Shown: piece after piece, positions 8,653 to 17,977 of the stretch
Position numbering within the stretch: position 1 is the stretch's first letter
Layout: each line of letters starts with the position of its first letter
Source: Aeromonas sanarellii
GTDB lineage: Bacteria; Pseudomonadota; Gammaproteobacteria; Enterobacterales; Aeromonadaceae
Direction of reading: 5' to 3'
Assembly (NCBI RefSeq): GCF_000820085.1
Contig: NZ_CDBN01000048.1
Span: 1-36,555, forward strand
DNA length: 36,555 nucleotides
Notes under the pieces: model-generated
The model's database searches: none
What the model was told of the DNA's origin: nothing
Seen by the model: the letters and a program-made list of their open reading frames with translations, nothing else
Program-made: the position numbers and the translations under genes

Positions 8653-9510
8653 TCATCCCTGCGGGGGATATTCCCAATATTGGGCCGGTATGCTCCTGAG
8701 CAAGGGGGTCATGTCCGGGTTGGGCAGGGAGATGGTGACCCTCTGCTCCAGGTTGGCGCTGGCCAGGGCCTCGCGGATCTTGGGATTCTCGTGGAAGAAC
8801 TTCATGAAGCTGCCGTCGGCGTAGGCCCGCTCCAGCCCGGTCTGGATCGCCTTGGCCAGCTTGGGCGACTCCGGGCTGACGAAGAAGAACTCGGCGAAGG
8901 GGTAGCGGATCAGCAGGTGCTGATCGATGACCAGGTTGGGATATTGCGCCACCAGCTCGCTGCGCTCGGCGAAGATCTCCACCAGGCCGCGGGGGAAGAA
9001 GTCCAGCTTGTCGCCGTCATTCATCAGGCGGAACAGGTTGCTGTAGCGACCCGCATAGGTGGGAATGCCCGCCTGCTCCAGGATCTTGTTGTCGGCCCAG
9101 CCCACCCCCTGCGCCGCCTTCAGCTTCTTGAGATCCGCCAGGGTGTTGACCTGGTTGAACTTCTCCTGGGCGTCGGCGTGGATGAAGGAGAGGCGCAGCC
9201 CTTCCAGCCCGCGGAACAGCGGAATGGGGACGGCGATCAGGGAGGATTCGAGGGCGCTGGAGGTTCCCATCCAGAACACATTGATGGTCTTGCCCCTGGC
9301 GAGCGCCTGCTGGAGGCTGTACTGATTGAGGTTGAGGTCGACCCGCTCCAGCTTGTAGGGCTGACCGGCACGGGTGAGGGCCAGATCCAGCAGCTTGAGC
9401 TGGTACTCGTTGTCGAGGTCGTTGATCGGTCGGCTGGGGACCTTGACGGTGAGGGTCTGTGCCTGTGCCAGCAGCGGCAGGCACAGGCACAGCCTGATGA
9501 GCCATTTCAC
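8653..9510 (-). CDS. Periplasmic solute-binding protein (SBP family 3-like), orphan
   Basis: 285 residues with a Sec signal peptide (MKWLIRLCLCLPLLAQAQT). The start is GTG at 9510 with AGGAGA 7-8 bases upstream. The mature part has the two-lobe architecture of extracellular amino-acid-type binding proteins, with hinge-like segments INVFWMGTSSALESSL and LLIRYPFAEFFFVSPESPKLAKAIQTGLERAYADGSFMKFFHENP; the last is the usual C-terminal pattern of SBP_bac_3 proteins. No permease or ATPase gene is near, and no signalling domain is fused, so the protein is an orphan that may feed a distant transporter or a sensor. The ligand cannot be predicted. Confidence 0.82.
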   Translation of the reverse strand: MKWLIRLCLCLPLLAQAQTLTVKVPSRPINDLDNEYQLKLLDLALTRAGQPYKLERVDLNLNQYSLQQALARGKTINVFWMGTSSALESSLIAVPIPLFRGLEGLRLSFIHADAQEKFNQVNTLADLKKLKAAQGVGWADNKILEQAGIPTYAGRYSNLFRLMNDGDKLDFFPRGLVEIFAERSELVAQYPNLVIDQHLLIRYPFAEFFFVSPESPKLAKAIQTGLERAYADGSFMKFFHENPKIREALASANLEQRVTISLPNPDMTPLLRSIPAQYWEYPPQG

Positions 9511-9560
9511 GCTTTGATCTCCTGTAGAGTCCGGGGCCTGCCCGGAGTCTAACAGAAGTT

Positions 9561-9578
9561 GTCACGCTCTTGCGTGAC
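9561..9578. repeat. Short palindromic hairpin
   Basis: GTCACGC-TCTT-GCGTGAC (9561-9567 with 9572-9578) forms a perfect 7-bp hairpin between the binding-protein gene and the dksA-like gene. No T-run follows on either strand, so I do not call it a terminator; it could be an operator or an mRNA-end structure. Confidence 0.4.
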
Positions 9579-9665
9579 GCCGTGGGTGGGGGTCAGGCTC
9601 GCCGCTGGTGACACGGCCCCCGGCCTGCGGGGCTGGCCCAGGCGGGACGGGGGTCTGTCGGAGCA

Positions 9666-10052
9666 TCAGGCGACGCGGCGGAACACGTGGGTATCGTTGA
9701 ATTCCTTGGTGCTCTGACACTCGACGCAGAAGCGGGACTCGGGCCGCGCCTGCAGCCGCTTGAGGGAGATCTCGTCGCCGCAGGATTCGCAGTAGCCGAA
9801 ATCCCCTTCATTGATACGCTTGAGCGCCCCCTTCAGCTTGCGCAGATGCAGCTTGTCGTGCTCGATGCGGTTCAGCTCCAGACGGCGGGCCTCCTCGACA
9901 CTGGCGCGATCGATCTCGTCCGCCATTTCGTTGGTATCGGTGGCGATAGCCTGGCTGGCCTGGGAGTTGAGACGTTCTTCGAGCTCGAGGATCTGCCGCT
10001 CGATCTGGCCCTTGTAAAAGGCCAGTTGGTCTTCAGTCATGAAATCACACAT
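9666..10052 (-). CDS. DksA/TraR family C4 zinc-finger protein (short DksA paralogue)
   Basis: 128 residues. An N-terminal coiled coil (about 5-75) carries MADEIDRASVEEARRLEL, matching the DPxDRA tip of DksA; the tip Asp and Ala that act in the RNA polymerase secondary channel are both kept. The C-terminal zinc finger CESCGDEI...FCVEC has all four Cys (C-x2-C-x17-C-x2-C), unlike the zinc-independent DksA2 type. E. coli DksA has 151 residues; this protein lacks the first ~25, so it is probably a second DksA-like regulator and not the main dksA. ATG at 10052 is used here; the ATG at 10040 (MTEDQLAF) is equally possible, and neither has a good ribosome-binding site. Confidence 0.85.
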   Translation of the reverse strand: MCDFMTEDQLAFYKGQIERQILELEERLNSQASQAIATDTNEMADEIDRASVEEARRLELNRIEHDKLHLRKLKGALKRINEGDFGYCESCGDEISLKRLQARPESRFCVECQSTKEFNDTHVFRRVA

Positions 10053-10130
10053 ATGGTTTGCTACCAGTCAGTTTCCCAATTTTTCCCATTTATGGGGGCT
10101 GTCTGTCTTCAGACCAAGCCCTTGTATCCC

Positions 10131-10240
10131 GATTTGCACCAAATCCAGGCAGGAGAGTGCAAATCAGGGCGGGCCTTGTACCAAAAAAATGCAGGCATGC
10201 AAAGAAAATTGGATAAGGAGTGTGCGCCCTTGCAAAGAAA
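10131..10240. promoter_or_regulatory. TGCAAA repeat cluster, candidate activator binding region
   Basis: GATTTGCAC (10131-10139) and GTGCAAATC (10157-10165) form a perfect 9-bp inverted repeat with a 17-base spacer. Two further copies, TGCAAAGAAA at 10198-10207 and 10231-10240, are direct repeats 33 bp apart, about three helical turns. The inverted pair is about 130-160 bp upstream of the sigma-54 -24 box, the usual distance for an enhancer-binding protein. The left arm reads TTTGCACCAA and contains one NtrC-like half site (TGCACCA), but no full NtrC palindrome is seen. The identity of the binding protein is unknown. Confidence 0.45.
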
Positions 10241-10292
10241 TGAGCCTTCTCCGACAGGGGCTGACTGAGTATCGCGCGGCGGCTGTCCGCTG

Positions 10293-10309
10293 TTGGCATC
10301 CGGCTTGCA
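10293..10309 (+). promoter_or_regulatory. Sigma-54 (RpoN) promoter, -24/-12
   Basis: TTGGCATCCGGCTTGCA matches the RpoN consensus (TTGGCACGNNNNTTGCW) at every strongly conserved position, with the GG and GC elements exactly 10 bases apart. The predicted start is near 10320, giving a leader of about 195 bases before the ATG at 10515. RpoN control suits an operon that uses polyamines as nitrogen source. Confidence 0.65.
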
Positions 10310-10399
10310 GTGGGCTGATCGTGGCACCGAGTGTTTAGTATTTGGTGCCGCCCTGGTCATTTTACAGGCCGTTGTTTATAGTTTTTTAAACACCACCGC

Positions 10400-10429
10400 T
10401 TGACAAAGGGCTTTATGGCGGGCTTTTAT
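10400..10429 (+). promoter_or_regulatory. Sigma-70-like promoter
   Basis: A perfect -35 TTGACA (10400-10405) is followed after 18 bases by TTTTAT (10424-10429), a 4/6 match to TATAAT. Transcription would start near 10436, about 80 bases before the first polyamine gene. It may give basal expression beside the sigma-54 promoter. Confidence 0.5.
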
Positions 10430-10454
10430 GGTGTTGTCGATTACATTTTCTTAA

Positions 10455-10484
10455 CAAGGGTGTTCCTTATATTAGACACCCTTG
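10455..10484 (+). repeat. Inverted repeat in the 5' leader of the polyamine operon
   Basis: CAAGGGTGT (10455-10463) and ACACCCTTG (10476-10484) are perfect 9-bp arms around a 12-base AT-rich centre. It ends 30 bases before the ATG at 10515 and lies just downstream of the sigma-70-like promoter, so it could be a repressor operator or an RNA hairpin. Confidence 0.6.
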
Positions 10485-10514
10485 CCTATGACAACCGTAG
10501 AGTCGGGGTTTAAC

Positions 10515-11846
10515 ATGGACAGTATCAAGGGCTGGATGGAGAGCAATCGCATCACGGAAGTGGAGTGCCTGTTCCCGGATTTCACCGGCAATGCCCGAGG
10601 CAAGATCATTCCAGCCAACAAATTTCTGCGCGAGGGGGGCATGCGGCTGCCAGAGGTCATCTTCACCCAGACGGTGACCGGCGAATACCCGGATGACGAC
10701 AGCATGATAGACCCGCTGGAGCGGGACATGCAGCTCTATCCCGATCCCAACACCATTCGTTTCGTCCCCTGGGCGCTGGAGCCCACCGCCCAGGTGATCC
10801 ACGACTGTTTCGACGTCAACGGCAAGCTGATCGACATCGCGCCGCGCTCCGTGCTGCGCCGGGTTCTGTCATTCTACGAGAAGCAGGGCTGGAAGCCGGT
10901 GGTGGCGCCGGAGCTGGAGTTCTACCTGGTGACCCGTAACGAAGACCCCGACTACCCGCTGGTGCCGCCGGTGGGTCGCAACGGCCGCCCGGAGACCGCC
11001 CGCCAGTCGTTCAGCATCGATGCGGTGAACGAGTTCGACCCCATCTTCGAAGACATGTACGACTACTGCGAGGCCCAGGAGCTGGAGGTGGACACCCTGA
11101 TCCACGAGTCCGGCGCCGCCCAGATGGAGATCAACTTCCTGCACGGCGATGCCATCGATCTCGCCGACCAGGTGTTCCTGTTCAAGCGCACCATGCGCGA
11201 GGCGGCCCATCGCCACGGCATCTATGCCACCTTCATGGCCAAGCCAATGAGCAACGAGCCGGGCTCCGCCATGCATATCCACCAGAGCCTGGAGGACATG
11301 GACGGCAACAACCTGTTCGGCACCAGCGAGGGGGGCAACTCCGCCCTCTTCATGCACTTCATCGCCGGCCTGCAGAAGTACACCCCGGCGGTGACCGCCC
11401 TGCTGGCGCCGAACGTCAACTCCTACCGCCGCCTCACCTTCGGCGAGAGCGCGCCGCGCAACGTGCAGTGGGGGGTGGAAAACCGCACCTGCGGGTTGCG
11501 GGTGCCCTTCTCCGAGCCCAGCGCGCGCCGGGTGGAGAACCGCTTCGCCGGCGCCGATGCCAACCCCTATCTGGCCCTGGCCGCCACCCTGGCCTGCGGC
11601 TATCTCGGCATGCTGGAGAAGCTGGAGCCCATGCAGGAGATGAAGGCGAGCGCCTACGACCTGCCCTACAGCCTGCCCCGTTCCCTGGAGGAGGCACTGA
11701 GCCATCTGGAGCAGTGCGAGCCCATCAAGGACATGCTGGGCGAGCGCTTCATCCGAGCCTTCGTCGCGGTCAAGCGCAAGGAGTACGAGACCTACTTCGG
11801 CGTGATCAGCCGCTGGGAGCGCGAGTTCCTGCTGTTGAACGTGTGA
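10515..11846 (+). CDS. puuA: Gamma-glutamylpolyamine synthetase (glutamate-putrescine ligase)
   Basis: This 443-residue type-I glutamine-synthetase-like enzyme is equivalent to Pseudomonas SpuB / E. coli PuuA, which ligate glutamate to putrescine or other polyamines with ATP. GS motifs are in order: beta-grasp ECLFPDFTGNARGKIIP, PELEFYLVTRNED, HESGAAQMEINFLHGDA, AKPMSNEPGSAMHIHQSL, NVQWGVENRTCGLRVP and RRVENRFAGADANPYLALA. ATG at 10515 (MDSIKGWMESNRITE) is chosen over TTG 10482 and ATG 10488, which would overlap the leader repeat. It opens the spuB-C-D-E-F-G-H-like cluster. The other enzymes of the gamma-glutamyl route (puuB, puuC, puuD/spuA) are not in the window. The PuuA label follows from context; substrate range is inferred. 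Confidence 0.88.
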   Translation: MDSIKGWMESNRITEVECLFPDFTGNARGKIIPANKFLREGGMRLPEVIFTQTVTGEYPDDDSMIDPLERDMQLYPDPNTIRFVPWALEPTAQVIHDCFDVNGKLIDIAPRSVLRRVLSFYEKQGWKPVVAPELEFYLVTRNEDPDYPLVPPVGRNGRPETARQSFSIDAVNEFDPIFEDMYDYCEAQELEVDTLIHESGAAQMEINFLHGDAIDLADQVFLFKRTMREAAHRHGIYATFMAKPMSNEPGSAMHIHQSLEDMDGNNLFGTSEGGNSALFMHFIAGLQKYTPAVTALLAPNVNSYRRLTFGESAPRNVQWGVENRTCGLRVPFSEPSARRVENRFAGADANPYLALAATLACGYLGMLEKLEPMQEMKASAYDLPYSLPRSLEEALSHLEQCEPIKDMLGERFIRAFVAVKRKEYETYFGVISRWEREFLLLNV

Positions 11847-11855
11847 CCCGTTTTG

Positions 11856-11877
11856 GGGAGAGGCGTCGGCCTCTCCC
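11856..11877 (+). repeat. Intercistronic hairpin after puuA-like gene
   Basis: GGGAGAGGC-GTCG-GCCTCTCCC (11856-11864 with 11869-11877) is a perfect 9-bp stem starting 10 bases past the stop. No T-run follows, so it more likely protects the upstream mRNA end or attenuates than terminates. Confidence 0.65.
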
Positions 11878-12017
11878 GTCAGATCGCAAGCAAGAGGGCA
11901 CTGGACTCGTGAGTGCCGGCAGACGGTGCCGGCCTCGCGACGGCGTGCGCGAAGCCGCGTGACCGTGCCGAGCGCCTTCAATGGACGGGCGGCGACGCTC
12001 ACCACATGGAAAGGCAT

Positions 12018-12151
12018 CGAGGAGCAGGCGAGGCAGCATACCCGCGACTGGCAGTGACCGGGGGCCCGCATCCTCATCAATGGGCGGCAATGACCGCCGA
12101 ATCGAAGGAACCGAGGAGCAAGCAATGCAGCACACCACCCGTGAGTGGCAG
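12018..12151 (+). repeat. Imperfect direct repeat of the aminotransferase 5' end
   Basis: The segment 12018-12054 (CGAGGAGCAGGCGAGGCAGCA...GACTGGCAG) closely repeats 12112-12151, which holds the ribosome-binding site and first codons of the aminotransferase gene. The upstream copy reads RQHTRDWQ followed by a stop, against MQHTTREWQQ in the gene. The start ATG is replaced by AGG, so the copy is not translated. Confidence 0.65.
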
Positions 12152-13486
12152 CAACTGGAAGCCAGCCACCACCTGCACCCCTTTACCGACTTTCAGGCCC
12201 TGAACAAGAAGGGCAGTCGCATCATCACCAAGGCCGAGGGGGTCTATCTGGAAGACTCCGAAGGCAAGCGAATCCTGGACGGGATGGCGGGCCTGTGGTG
12301 CGTCAACCTGGGCTATGGCCGTCAGGAGCTGGTGGACGCCGCCACCCGGCAGATGCAGCAACTGCCCTACTACAACCTCTTCTTCCAGACCAGCCACCCC
12401 CCCGCCGCCGAACTGGCGACCCTGCTGGCCGAGATCACGCCCCCGCACCTCAGCCACGTCTTCTTCACCGGCTCGGGCTCCGAGTGCAACGACACCGTGC
12501 TGCGCATGGTGCGCCACTACTGGGCCAGCAAGGGGCAGCCGGACAAGCAGGTGATCATCAGCCGACACAACGCCTACCACGGATCCACGGTGGCGGGTGC
12601 CAGCCTGGGTGGCATGAAGGGCATGCACGCCCAGGGCGGGTTGCCCATCCCCGGCATAGTGCACATCGACCAGCCCTATCACTTCGGCGAGGGGCAGGGG
12701 ATGAGCGCCCACGAGTTCGGGCTGGCCCGTGCCCGCCAGCTGGAGGAGAAGATCCTGGCGCTGGGGGTGGACAAGGTGGCGGCCTTCATCGGCGAGCCCA
12801 TCCAGGGCGCCGGCGGCGTCATCATCCCGCCCGACAGCTACTGGCCCGAGATCCAGCGCATCTGCGACAAGTACGGCATCCTGCTCATCGCCGACGAGGT
12901 GATCTGCGGCTTCGGTCGCACCGGTCACTGGTTTGCCAGCGAAGGTTTCGGCATCAAGCCGGATCTCATGTGCCTGGCCAAGGGCATCACCTCCGGCTAT
13001 CTGCCGATGGGGGCCGTGATGGTGGGGGACAGGGTCGCCAGGGTGCTGGTGGAGGAGGGAGGCGAGTTCAACCACGGCTTCACCTACTCCGGTCATCCGG
13101 TGGCCTGCGCCGTGGCCATCGCCAACATCCAGCTTATGCAAAAGGAGAGCATAGTTAAGCGCGTTCATGATAGTATCGGCCCCTATTTGCAGCGCCGCTG
13201 GAGCGAGCTTGCCGATCACCCTCTGGTGGGAGAAACCCGGGGCAAGGGCCTGGTCGCCGCGCTGGAAATAGTCCAGGACAAGCAGACGAAACGTCGTTTC
13301 CCGGCCGAACGCCATGCCGGGATGACTTGTCGGGAGTTCTGCTTTAACAATGGCTTGGTGATGAGGGCGGTCGGCGATACCATGATCATATCGCCCCCCT
13401 TGGTGATCACCGAGGAACAGGTGGATGAATTGGTCAAACTGGCCAGGCTCAGTTTGGACCTGACGGCGGAAAAGCTGCGGGAATAG
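12125..13486 (+). CDS. spuC: Putrescine-pyruvate aminotransferase (class III, SpuC-like)
   Basis: 453 residues, as in Pseudomonas SpuC. This PLP enzyme would transfer the amino group of putrescine (or another diamine) to pyruvate, giving 4-aminobutanal and alanine. The class-III set is present: FFTGSGSECNDT (phosphate site), HNAYHGST, GEPIQGAGGVIIPP, LLIADEVICGFGRTG (PLP-ring Asp) and LMCLAKGITSGYLPMGAV with Schiff-base Lys286. The ATG at 12125 has GAGGAG 6 bases upstream; the open frame extends further up, but that part is the non-coding repeat region. It follows the synthetase gene by 278 bases and precedes the binding-protein genes in spu order, which is why I prefer SpuC over other omega-aminotransferases. 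Confidence 0.88.
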   Translation: MQHTTREWQQLEASHHLHPFTDFQALNKKGSRIITKAEGVYLEDSEGKRILDGMAGLWCVNLGYGRQELVDAATRQMQQLPYYNLFFQTSHPPAAELATLLAEITPPHLSHVFFTGSGSECNDTVLRMVRHYWASKGQPDKQVIISRHNAYHGSTVAGASLGGMKGMHAQGGLPIPGIVHIDQPYHFGEGQGMSAHEFGLARARQLEEKILALGVDKVAAFIGEPIQGAGGVIIPPDSYWPEIQRICDKYGILLIADEVICGFGRTGHWFASEGFGIKPDLMCLAKGITSGYLPMGAVMVGDRVARVLVEEGGEFNHGFTYSGHPVACAVAIANIQLMQKESIVKRVHDSIGPYLQRRWSELADHPLVGETRGKGLVAALEIVQDKQTKRRFPAERHAGMTCREFCFNNGLVMRAVGDTMIISPPLVITEEQVDELVKLARLSLDLTAEKLRE

Positions 13487-13528
13487 GCCGTGCCAGGCTG
13501 GGTTGGCTTACGCATACAATTTGCTTAG

Positions 13529-14638
<1,110 letters not shown>

Positions 14639-14653
14639 GCAAGACGAGCAGTA

Positions 14654-14685
14654 CCCCTCCCGGTCCGCAGTTCGGCCGGGAGGGG
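14654..14685 (+). repeat. Strong hairpin between the two binding-protein genes
   Basis: CCCCTCCCGG (14654-14663) pairs perfectly with CCGGGAGGGG (14676-14685), with CCG/CGG able to extend into the loop. No T-run follows. Its place right after the first binding-protein gene suggests a 3'-end stabiliser or partial terminator that lets the binding protein be made in excess, as known for the malE-malF gap. Confidence 0.65.
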
Positions 14686-14755
14686 AGTGACCACCCGACA
14701 GGTTGGACGGCGCGTAAGGATGCGCGACTGGCAAAATCACACCAATGAGGACTGA

Positions 14756-15844
<1,089 letters not shown>

Positions 15845-15847
15845 CCT

Positions 15848-15900
15848 TGGCGCCCATCCCGGGGCGCCAGATTGTATTGATGGATCGGCCCAGGCCGATC
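15848..15900 (+). repeat. Two tandem hairpins before the ABC ATPase gene
   Basis: TGGCGCCC/GGGCGCCA (15848-15855 with 15862-15869) and GATCGGCC/GGCCGATC (15883-15890 with 15893-15900) are both perfect 8-bp repeats in the 70-base gap. Neither has a T-run. They probably act as mRNA structures separating the abundant binding-protein message from the transporter message. Confidence 0.6.
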
Positions 15901-15920
15901 TCACCTTTGGGAGTTTGGTA

Positions 15921-17075
15921 ATGGCGATAGCCTCCAGTGCCTACAAGAAAGCCCTCGAGGGCAGCCAGCAGCGTAAAGAAGTGCTGGTCAAAATAGACAG
16001 GGTAAGCAAGCAGTTCGACGAAACGCTGGCGGTCGACAACGTGTCTCTCAATATTCACAAGGGGGAGATTTTCGCCCTGCTCGGCGGGTCCGGTTCCGGC
16101 AAATCGACCCTGCTGCGGATGCTGGCCGGTTTCGAGCGCCCCACCGAGGGACGGCTGTTCCTCGACGGGGTCGACATTACCGACATGCCGCCCTACGAGC
16201 GCCCCATCAACATGATGTTCCAGTCCTATGCCCTGTTCCCCCACATGACAGTGGCGCAGAACATTGCGTTCGGCCTCAAGCAGGACGGCCTGCCCAAGGC
16301 GGAGATCGACGCCCGGGTGGAGGAGATGCTCAAGCTGGTGCAGATGACCCAGTACGCCCGCCGCAAGCCGCACCAGCTCTCCGGCGGCCAGCGCCAGCGG
16401 GTGGCCCTGGCCCGTTCCCTGGCCAAGCGTCCGAAACTGCTGCTGCTGGACGAACCCATGGGGGCGCTCGACAAGAAGCTGCGCTCCACCATGCAGCTGG
16501 AGCTGGTGGAGATCATCGAGCGGGTCGGCGTGACCTGCGTCATGGTGACCCACGACCAGGAAGAGGCCATGACCATGGCCGAGCGGATCGCCATCATGCA
16601 CCTGGGCTGTATCGAGCAGATCGGCAGCCCCATGGACATCTACGAGACCCCGGCCAGCCGGCTGGTGTGCGAGTTCATCGGCAACGTCAACCTGTTCGAC
16701 GGCCTGCTGGTGGAGGATGAGCAGGACCACGCCACCATCGCCTGTGCGGATCTGGAACAGCCCATCTACGTGGGCCACGGCATCAGCTCCCGCGCCGAGA
16801 ACAAGAAGGTCACCTATGCCCTGCGTCCGGAAAAGCTGCTGATGAGCCTGCACAAGCCGGAGGAGATCGAGCATCCGGACTTCAACTGGACCAAGGGCGA
16901 GGTCTACGACATCGCCTATCTGGGCGGCCACTCCGTCTATCACATCCAGCTGCCATCGGGCAAAATCGTTCAGGCTTTCATCGCCAATGCCGAGCGCCAC
17001 GGCAAGCGGCCGACCTGGGATGACCAGGTGTTCCTGTACTGGGAAGATGACAGCGGCGTGGTGCTGCAATCATGA
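15921..17075 (+). CDS. spuF: Polyamine ABC transporter ATP-binding protein (SpuF/PotG-like)
   Basis: 384 residues; E. coli PotG has 377. The ATPase core has Walker A GGSGSGKST, Q-loop MMFQSYALFPHMTV, signature LSGGQRQRVALARS, Walker B LLLLDEP and switch VTHDQEEA. A C-terminal beta domain (from about 245: EFIGNVNLFDGLL...YALRPEKLLMS) is the TOBE/regulatory part of PotA/PotG-type proteins. It powers import of putrescine and spermidine with the two permeases. The start is ATG 15921 with GGGAG 7 bases upstream; a TTG two codons earlier is not needed. Its stop overlaps the next start by 4 bases (ATGA), so translation is coupled. Confidence 0.95.
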   Translation: MAIASSAYKKALEGSQQRKEVLVKIDRVSKQFDETLAVDNVSLNIHKGEIFALLGGSGSGKSTLLRMLAGFERPTEGRLFLDGVDITDMPPYERPINMMFQSYALFPHMTVAQNIAFGLKQDGLPKAEIDARVEEMLKLVQMTQYARRKPHQLSGGQRQRVALARSLAKRPKLLLLDEPMGALDKKLRSTMQLELVEIIERVGVTCVMVTHDQEEAMTMAERIAIMHLGCIEQIGSPMDIYETPASRLVCEFIGNVNLFDGLLVEDEQDHATIACADLEQPIYVGHGISSRAENKKVTYALRPEKLLMSLHKPEEIEHPDFNWTKGEVYDIAYLGGHSVYHIQLPSGKIVQAFIANAERHGKRPTWDDQVFLYWEDDSGVVLQS

Positions 17076-17977
17076 AGGCATTGAGACGACTGCAACAGGC
17101 GGGGGGGCGCCAGCTGGTGATCGGCATCCCCTTCTTCTGGCTCTTCCTCTTCTTCCTGCTGCCCTTCATCATCGTCGTGAAGATCAGCTTCGCCGAAGCG
17201 GACGTGGCGATCCCGCCCTACACCGACGTGGTGAGCTGGGCGGACAACCAGCTCACCATACTGCTCAACATGGGCAACTACCTGCTGCTGGAGGAGGATG
17301 AGCTCTACATCGCGGCCTATCTCGGCTCCCTCAAGATGGCCCTGGTCAGCACCATCCTCTGCCTGCTGATCGGCTATCCCATGGCCTACGCCATTTCGAA
17401 GGCCAACAAGGAGACCCAGACCGTCCTGCTGCTGCTCATCATGATGCCGACCTGGACGGCCATCCTGATCCGGGTCTACGCCTGGATGGGCATCCTCAGC
17501 AACAACGGCCTGCTCAACGGCCTGCTGCTGGAGCTGGGCCTTATCAGCGAGCCGCTGCAGATCCTCAACACCAACCTGGCGGTCTATATCGGCATCGTCT
17601 ACTCCTATCTGCCCTTCATGGTGCTGCCGCTCTACGCGAACCTGGTCAAGCATGACCAGAGCCTGCTGGAGGCGGCCTCCGACCTCGGCGCCCGCAACCT
17701 GACCCGGTTCTGGCAGATCACTGTGCCGCTCTCCAAGAACGGCATCATCGCCGGCTGCATGCTGGTCTTCATCCCCGTGGTGGGGGAGTTCGTCATCCCC
17801 GAGATGCTGGGCGGCCCGGAGACCCTGATGATCGGCAAGGTGCTGTGGCAGGAGTTCTTCAACAACCGTGACTGGCCGGTGGCCTCCGCCCTGGCGGTGG
17901 TGATGCTGGCGGTGCTGATCGTTCCGATCATTCTCTTCAACCGCAACCAGGCCAAGGAATTGGAGGGCAAGGCATGA
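17072..17977 (+). CDS. spuG: Polyamine ABC transporter permease (SpuG/PotH-like)
   Basis: 301 residues, six predicted membrane segments: one near the N-terminus (PFFWLFLFFLLPFIIVV), then a periplasmic loop and five more. The EAA loop that contacts the ATPase is EAASDLGARNLTRFWQITVPLS near residue 207. It forms the heterodimeric channel with the next gene product. It begins inside the ATPase gene (ATGA overlap) and ends with a 4-base overlap with the second permease gene, so the three are one translational unit. PotH rather than PotB is chosen from the spuDE/potF-type binding proteins. Confidence 0.94.
   Translation: MKALRRLQQAGGRQLVIGIPFFWLFLFFLLPFIIVVKISFAEADVAIPPYTDVVSWADNQLTILLNMGNYLLLEEDELYIAAYLGSLKMALVSTILCLLIGYPMAYAISKANKETQTVLLLLIMMPTWTAILIRVYAWMGILSNNGLLNGLLLELGLISEPLQILNTNLAVYIGIVYSYLPFMVLPLYANLVKHDQSLLEAASDLGARNLTRFWQITVPLSKNGIIAGCMLVFIPVVGEFVIPEMLGGPETLMIGKVLWQEFFNNRDWPVASALAVVMLAVLIVPIILFNRNQAKELEGKA

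Larger units (their letters stand above)
10053..10514. other. 460-bp intergenic control region of the polyamine cluster
   Basis: No convincing gene lies here; the short open frames have no ribosome-binding sites or family motifs. The stretch is markedly more AT-rich than its neighbours. It holds, in order, a cluster of TGCAAA repeats, a sigma-54 promoter, a sigma-70-like promoter and an inverted repeat just before the first gene, each listed separately. It must also contain the promoter of the divergent dksA-like gene, which I could not place. Confidence 0.8.
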
